DNA of 10,825 bases from positions 1-10,825 of the forward strand of contig CAZTKU010000098.1 in assembly GCA_964614245.1 (NCBI GenBank). Direction: 5' to 3'. Below are positions 7,623 through 10,825 of the stretch, piece by piece (the first letter of the stretch is position 1; each line of letters begins with the position of its first letter). The stretch is from VGWB01 sp964614245. Lineage in GTDB: Bacteria > Bacteroidota > Ignavibacteria > UBA10030. Under the pieces are notes generated by a model. It was not told where the DNA came from. It ran no database searches and was given only the letters and a program-made list of their open reading frames with translations. Made by a program: the position numbers and the translations under genes.

Positions 7623-8906
7623 TTAGCGAACTCCTTCAGTGATCTCGGCGATGTTCATTCCAACCGCCTGTTCCAGTGCCGCCTGATTTGTCATATAATT
7701 CATAACCGACATGTGATAGTCTAACTTTGACATCAGCACCATCCGGTATGCGTCGATCAACATTAGAAATTCAGTCTTTCCAGTCTCGTATGCGGCGAGG
7801 GTGGCCTGTAAGGTCTGTTCGGCTTGCGGTATGACGGTGTTCTTATACAGCAGCACCAAGTTTTGACTGGTCTGCACTCTGACGAGTGCATCTTGAACCT
7901 CGAAGAGGGTCATGTTTCTCATGTTGGCATACTCTTCTTCTGCTTTCCTCACGTTGAGCTCATTTTCTTGAACCTTTGAGGTGTATCTACCGCTTGACCA
8001 CGGAGCAAGCGGAATACTGATGCCAACCATCGCCGACCAGAAGTCGTTCTTCGTCATCGCCATGTCCTTGTACATCACCCGCGCCATCAGATCGGGATAA
8101 TACTCGCGCTTGGAGAGGGACACTTCGGCTTTGTTCATTTCGATATTGAAATTCATCGCTTTTAACTCTGGACGGGCCTCAAGAGCCAAAGGCCGCAGTT
8201 GCTCGAATGTCCACCGTGGAACATCTTGTTCGATATCGGGAACGTAACCGAGGGGAGAGTTGACAGGCCGGCTCAATATTGTGTTGATCATTGATTCAGC
8301 CACCTGTTTCTCCTTTTGAAAATTGATGCCGGTATTCACGAGTATGGAAAGTTCGGTCTGAGCACGAAGGATATCCGGCTGTTTTCCCATCCCAACTTCG
8401 TAGTGCCTCGAAGCGATCTCGACGAACCTCCTCATCAAGTCTTGATTCTCAGCATTGATCTGGATTTTGCGCTGAACGAGATAGAGTTCATAGCACGCCG
8501 ACTTGAGTTCTCGAAGGATCTTGCGCTCCAGCGCCTTGTAGCCCTGATCCATCATGTTGGCATTGTTTTCTGCGGTTCTCCCCATCGCCGAAAGCTTGCC
8601 GGGAAACGGAAACATCTGCTGGAAGTAATAATCGACTTCCATTTGATCTTTCAGGGGATTCGGAAACGATCGGACCGGCGTCTGATAGAATTCAACGCCC
8701 GCCTGGGGCGCCTCCCAGGATGTTACTTGGTCAACTTTTGTCCTGGCCGCTGCAGTTCGGTTCCGTGCAGCACGGAGCTGAGGATTGTTTTGAAGCGCCT
8801 CAGCGATGAGGTCTTCGAGTTTCAATGGCTTGCTTTCTTGCCCCCACGCGAGTGAAAGGGGGGCGATCGTGAGAGCAAGCGCGAGGCAAAGGAACATTTG
8901 CCGCAT
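7623..8906 (-). CDS. cusC: CusC-like TolC-family outer-membrane efflux channel
   Basis: This 427-residue outer-membrane factor should form the trimeric exit duct of the pump. Residues 1-22 form a signal peptide with a hydrophobic core at 5-19. The Cys at 7 lies inside the core and not in a lipobox, so unlike E. coli CusC it is probably not a lipoprotein. Two outer-membrane efflux repeats follow, at about 27-211 and 232-418. Matching parts are YEVGMGKQPDILRAQTEL in the first and YETGKTEFLMLIDAYRMVL in the second, and ARPELKA at 244-250 opens the second. The stretch 274-293 has five Met residues (274, 278, 282, 284, 293), a hint of thiophilic metal handling. The start ATG at 8906 has AAGGAG at 8916-8921, nine bases away. 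The gene is 156 bases after the small Cys/His protein gene. Length is usual for the family; the copper link rests on the neighbours. Confidence 0.92.
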   Translation of the reverse strand: MRQMFLCLALALTIAPLSLAWGQESKPLKLEDLIAEALQNNPQLRAARNRTAAARTKVDQVTSWEAPQAGVEFYQTPVRSFPNPLKDQMEVDYYFQQMFPFPGKLSAMGRTAENNANMMDQGYKALERKILRELKSACYELYLVQRKIQINAENQDLMRRFVEIASRHYEVGMGKQPDILRAQTELSILVNTGINFQKEKQVAESMINTILSRPVNSPLGYVPDIEQDVPRWTFEQLRPLALEARPELKAMNFNIEMNKAEVSLSKREYYPDLMARVMYKDMAMTKNDFWSAMVGISIPLAPWSSGRYTSKVQENELNVRKAEEEYANMRNMTLFEVQDALVRVQTSQNLVLLYKNTVIPQAEQTLQATLAAYETGKTEFLMLIDAYRMVLMSKLDYHMSVMNYMTNQAALEQAVGMNIAEITEGVR

Positions 8907-9062
8907 GTGATGACACTCCTTGTTGTTGTGAAAACGCGATAGCGTTACGATGCTCGATCAAGAATTTCCGGCATCTCGAGAAATTGGAAGAACCGGGACC
9001 TTTCAACTCACAGCAGGAAACACTAATCCCTTGCCGTGGGGTGTACGGAAAAAGGAGTGTGA

Positions 9063-9494
9063 CTAGATTAGGAAAGACGAGTTGAGGACGTACTTCTCCA
9101 CCGAAGGTGGGGAATGAGACGCAGCGAGTGTGAAAAGATAACGTGAAGGAGCTTGGACAGTATTCGAAAAGCCGAAGGACGATGGAAGAACAAAGACCAC
9201 CGAAGCTTTGTTCTGCTGCAACTTGTTTTCTTTTTCCACCAGAGCCAGCTTGAGGGCTACACCGCCGACAAACGTATTTGTGTGGCAGGTGAAATCAGCC
9301 TGAAGCAGTGGAGCCGATACCGGGACGGCGGATTGCTCGCAGCCAGCGCAGTTGTCGCTCGGCGCAGGCGCGCAGCAATCCATCTTCGGGAGGGTGCACG
9401 TATGCAGGACCGCAGTGGCACCCGAGCTCGCAAAGCAAATAAGGAGCGCAAAAGCGACCCGGATCCTTTTGATATGTTTGATGAAAAATCTCAC
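9063..9494 (-). CDS. Small exported Cys/His protein with HTC, CC and PP motifs, first gene of the efflux block
   Basis: This 143-residue protein has a signal peptide with a basic start (KHIKRIR at 6-12) and a hydrophobic core at 13-28, so it should be exported. Just after the probable cleavage site come H31 and C33 (HTC), then C40-C41 (MDCC), C49 and C52 (CAGC), then C70-H71. The rest has no cysteine, and HSPP is at 127-130. The order H-x-C, then CC, then a late PP recalls the small 'HYC_CC_PP' proteins found beside RND metal pumps in Bacteroidota. That link is from memory and the middle residue differs (Thr for Tyr), so it is a suggestion only. Likely roles are periplasmic metal binding or sensing. 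The start is GTG at 9494. An in-frame TAA lies four codons upstream and the next Met is residue 38, inside the Cys region, so GTG is the only sensible start. Confidence 0.78.
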   Translation of the reverse strand: MRFFIKHIKRIRVAFALLICFASSGATAVLHTCTLPKMDCCAPAPSDNCAGCEQSAVPVSAPLLQADFTCHTNTFVGGVALKLALVEKENKLQQNKASVVFVLPSSFGFSNTVQAPSRYLFTLAASHSPPSVEKYVLNSSFLI

Positions 9495-9503
9495 GCCTTG
9501 TTA

Positions 9504-9509
9504 TCCTTC
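9504..9509 (-). promoter_or_regulatory. Ribosome binding site that supports the GTG start
   Basis: On the minus strand GAAGGA lies nine bases before the GTG at 9494. It overlaps the in-frame stop TAA at 9501-9503 only at its edge and leaves no room for an earlier start. It supports translation of the small Cys/His protein from GTG. Confidence 0.6.
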
Positions 9510-9559
9510 AACAGCTATGCCGATAGAACGGTTCCTGGATCGTTTCCGATGTGCAGGAG

Positions 9560-9590
9560 CAAATCTAGCCAAAATTGTTTTCTTTCGCAA
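9560..9590 (-). promoter_or_regulatory. Candidate promoter of the metal-efflux block
   Basis: On the minus strand TTGCGA (9590-9585) and TAGATT (9567-9562) are exactly 17 bases apart. Extended by two bases, the downstream box reads TAGATTTG, a full match to the Bacteroidota -7 element TAnnTTTG. Transcription would start near 9555, about 60 bases before the GTG of the first gene of the block. No equally good promoter was seen in the later gaps, so the five genes may be one transcript. This is a by-eye prediction. Confidence 0.5.
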
Positions 9591-9592
9591 CT

Positions 9593-9620
9593 GTGGGAAC
9601 ATAGCATCCCGTATTCCCAC
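9593..9620. promoter_or_regulatory. Operator-like inverted repeat just upstream of the -35 box
   Basis: GTGGGAA (9593-9599) and TTCCCAC (9614-9620) are perfect reverse complements with starts 21 bases apart, two turns of B-DNA. Relative to the minus-strand promoter the repeat begins two bases upstream of the -35 hexamer, the usual place for an activator site. A further pair, CTTTCG (9582-9587) and CGAAAG (9629-9634), encloses it, so the DNA or RNA could also form a two-part stem. No T-tract follows it on the minus strand, so it does not look like the ccmF terminator. A metal-responsive regulator is the natural guess, but none is encoded in the window. Confidence 0.45.
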
Positions 9621-9681
9621 GGATGGTACGAAAGTGGGCCTGGCGGGATGTCTGATACCTCGATCCCGACAACCAATCGGG

Positions 9682-10825
9682 TCACTCTTTCTGCCAACGA
9701 TCATTTTGCATCCTCGCTTCCTCCGCTCGGCGAACAATAGTCAGGAGAAACCCAACGACGAGTGTGACGGTCCCCATCCAAACAAGATTGATCATCGGCT
9801 TCACGCTCGCTTCAACGACGAGAGTCTCTTCCCGCTTCGGCGCGCTCACGTTTGCCGGCAGCTTGACGGTGAATGCGACTTTTGACTTCTCCTGCTCGGT
9901 CTGGCTTGGCATGATCCGTGAGAGCGTGAACTCGAACACACGTTTCTCGGACGCAGTCAGCGACTCGGGGATGAACTTCGGTCCGGTCGGGCTGCTTGTC
10001 ATCTTCAGGGTGAGCGGCATTATCCTGCCATTCTCTGTCACCTCAAGATGGGCCGTGATAATGAAGTCCTTCCCTTCCATCATGGCTTCTCGTGCAGCAT
10101 CGCTGAAGTCGAAATTGACGAAGCGGACTTTCAGCCCGGCGACCTCTGTCGTTTCCCCCATTTCGAGCGTGACAGCCTTCTCCTCGCTCTCAGCCGGAGT
10201 CTCAATCGAGACCGGCGACACGTAGAAATCCTTATTAAGGAAATTGATCAGATCGGGGTGGCGCAGCGTCGCGTCGCTGCTGAAGTGCATCGTCGGCCTT
10301 ACCGTCCTTCTCATGTCACCACGCTGCACCTCGACGTTGAAGGCATATCTCTCATTGTCGAGAGGAGTGTAGCCGACGTACGTGAGTTTGTAGCCGAGAG
10401 TCTCGACGGTCCTTCCACGCTCAAGCGAAACGGTCGCTTTGTCATCATACCGTTCGGATGTCACGAATCCCAAACACATAATGGCTAACCCAATATGAGC
10501 GATGGATCCGCCGACAAACTTCGGGTTGCCCATGAAGATTCCGTACCCAACCTGGAGGTTCGCGAAGAGCGAAAAGGCTGCGCAAAACGTGAAAAGGAGA
10601 ATGAGTATCTCCTCAGATCCCATAGCAACAAAAACGATCCCGGTTACAAGGAGCGACAGCGCAACGGGAATGAGGAGGCTCCTGATCAGCGAGCCGGCCT
10701 TTGAATGCTTCCACCACAGGAGCTGGCCGAGTCCGGAGAGAAGGGTGATTGCGATGCCGAGCGGGAGGTTCGTCTTGACATAGTACGAGACTTCGACGGC
10801 CGACGCTTTTCCCTTGAAGATGGAC
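9682..10825 (-). CDS. ccmF: CcmF/NrfE-type cytochrome c heme lyase, N-terminus outside window
   Basis: CcmF is the inner-membrane protein that, with CcmH, attaches heme to apocytochrome c in system I maturation. The visible C-terminal part has 380 codons; the family usually has about 600-680 residues. The WWD heme-handling segment would lie beyond the window. In the fragment, membrane helices are seen at about 20-38, 44-68, 70-92 and 104-121, then a large periplasmic beta-rich domain (about 125-340), and a last helix at about 346-366 (INLVWMGTVTLVVGFLLTIV) before a basic, charged tail. GGSIAHIGLAIMCLGF at 105-120 carries a conserved intramembrane His (H110, codon 10497-10495), matching H491 of E. 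coli CcmF from memory. It reads in the same direction as the efflux block, but a 187-base gap with its own promoter separates them. The reading frame is open to the edge, so the Met at 10623 is internal. NrfE is the main alternative. Confidence 0.87.
   Translation of the reverse strand, partial: SIFKGKASAVEVSYYVKTNLPLGIAITLLSGLGQLLWWKHSKAGSLIRSLLIPVALSLLVTGIVFVAMGSEEILILLFTFCAAFSLFANLQVGYGIFMGNPKFVGGSIAHIGLAIMCLGFVTSERYDDKATVSLERGRTVETLGYKLTYVGYTPLDNERYAFNVEVQRGDMRRTVRPTMHFSSDATLRHPDLINFLNKDFYVSPVSIETPAESEEKAVTLEMGETTEVAGLKVRFVNFDFSDAAREAMMEGKDFIITAHLEVTENGRIMPLTLKMTSSPTGPKFIPESLTASEKRVFEFTLSRIMPSQTEQEKSKVAFTVKLPANVSAPKREETLVVEASVKPMINLVWMGTVTLVVGFLLTIVRRAEEARMQNDRWQKE

Noticed and set aside
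8316..8855. Open frame of 179 codons on the plus strand
   Set aside because: It is antisense to cusC, without a ribosome binding site or known motif.
8933..8946. Hairpin AACGC-TATC-GCGTT followed by TT on the minus strand, as an attenuator before cusC
   Set aside because: The stem is only five base pairs and the T-run is very short, so it would hardly stop transcription.
9665..9681. Hairpin CCCGA...TCGGG right after the ccmF stop
   Set aside because: Five base pairs and no T-tract; too weak to call a terminator.
9352..9885. Plus-strand open frames of 177 and 195 codons across the efflux-block promoter
   Set aside because: They run antisense through the small Cys/His gene and the ccmF end and look like chance frames. 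The minus-strand products have clear signal peptides or family motifs.

Overview
The window looks like chromosomal DNA of a moderate-GC (about half G+C by eye) Gram-negative bacterium, most likely from the Bacteroidota/Chlorobiota/Ignavibacteriota group. The pointers are a bacillithiol-type BshB1 deacetylase, a TAnnTTTG promoter element, secreted metal-binding proteins of a kind seen beside RND pumps in that group, and a palindrome of the CCACAAAGGCAC type that is common in environmental genomes. No single marker here fixes the genus, so this placement is inference.

Layout, left to right. (1) xseA, the large subunit of exodeoxyribonuclease VII, on the minus strand; its C-terminus is cut by the window start. 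(2) A 287-base divergent spacer with a plausible promoter for bshB1. (3) bshB1 on the plus strand. (4) A minus-strand heavy-metal resistance block that meets bshB1 tail to tail. In transcription order it holds a small secreted Cys/His protein (GTG start at 9494), a CusC-like outer-membrane channel, a CusB-like adaptor, a CusA-like RND pump, and a secreted protein with a heavy-metal-binding domain plus an eight-cysteine C-terminal domain. (5) At the right edge, on the minus strand, the C-terminal 380 residues of a CcmF-type cytochrome c maturation protein, whose N-terminus lies outside the window.

The central block is a tripartite Cu(I)/Ag(I) efflux system. CusA keeps the three-methionine periplasmic site and the stacked methionine pairs and charged relay residues known from E. 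coli CusA, at nearly constant numbering offsets. This argues for copper/silver rather than Co/Zn/Cd. No CusF, CusRS or copper ATPase lies in the window. Instead the block has two small exported Cys-rich proteins at its ends and an adaptor with three metal-binding modules, so periplasmic metal capture seems to be handled by HMBD and Cys-rich modules.

Upstream of the block (9560-9620, minus strand) there is a promoter with 17-base spacing, and directly before its -35 a perfect 7-base inverted repeat with half-sites 21 bases apart. This is the best candidate for the metal-responsive control site. A second structured element, a 26-base imperfect inverted repeat, fills much of the cusC-cusB spacer.

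Nothing here is clearly a new system. The least explained parts are the eight-cysteine domain, the small HTC/CC protein and the operator-like repeat.
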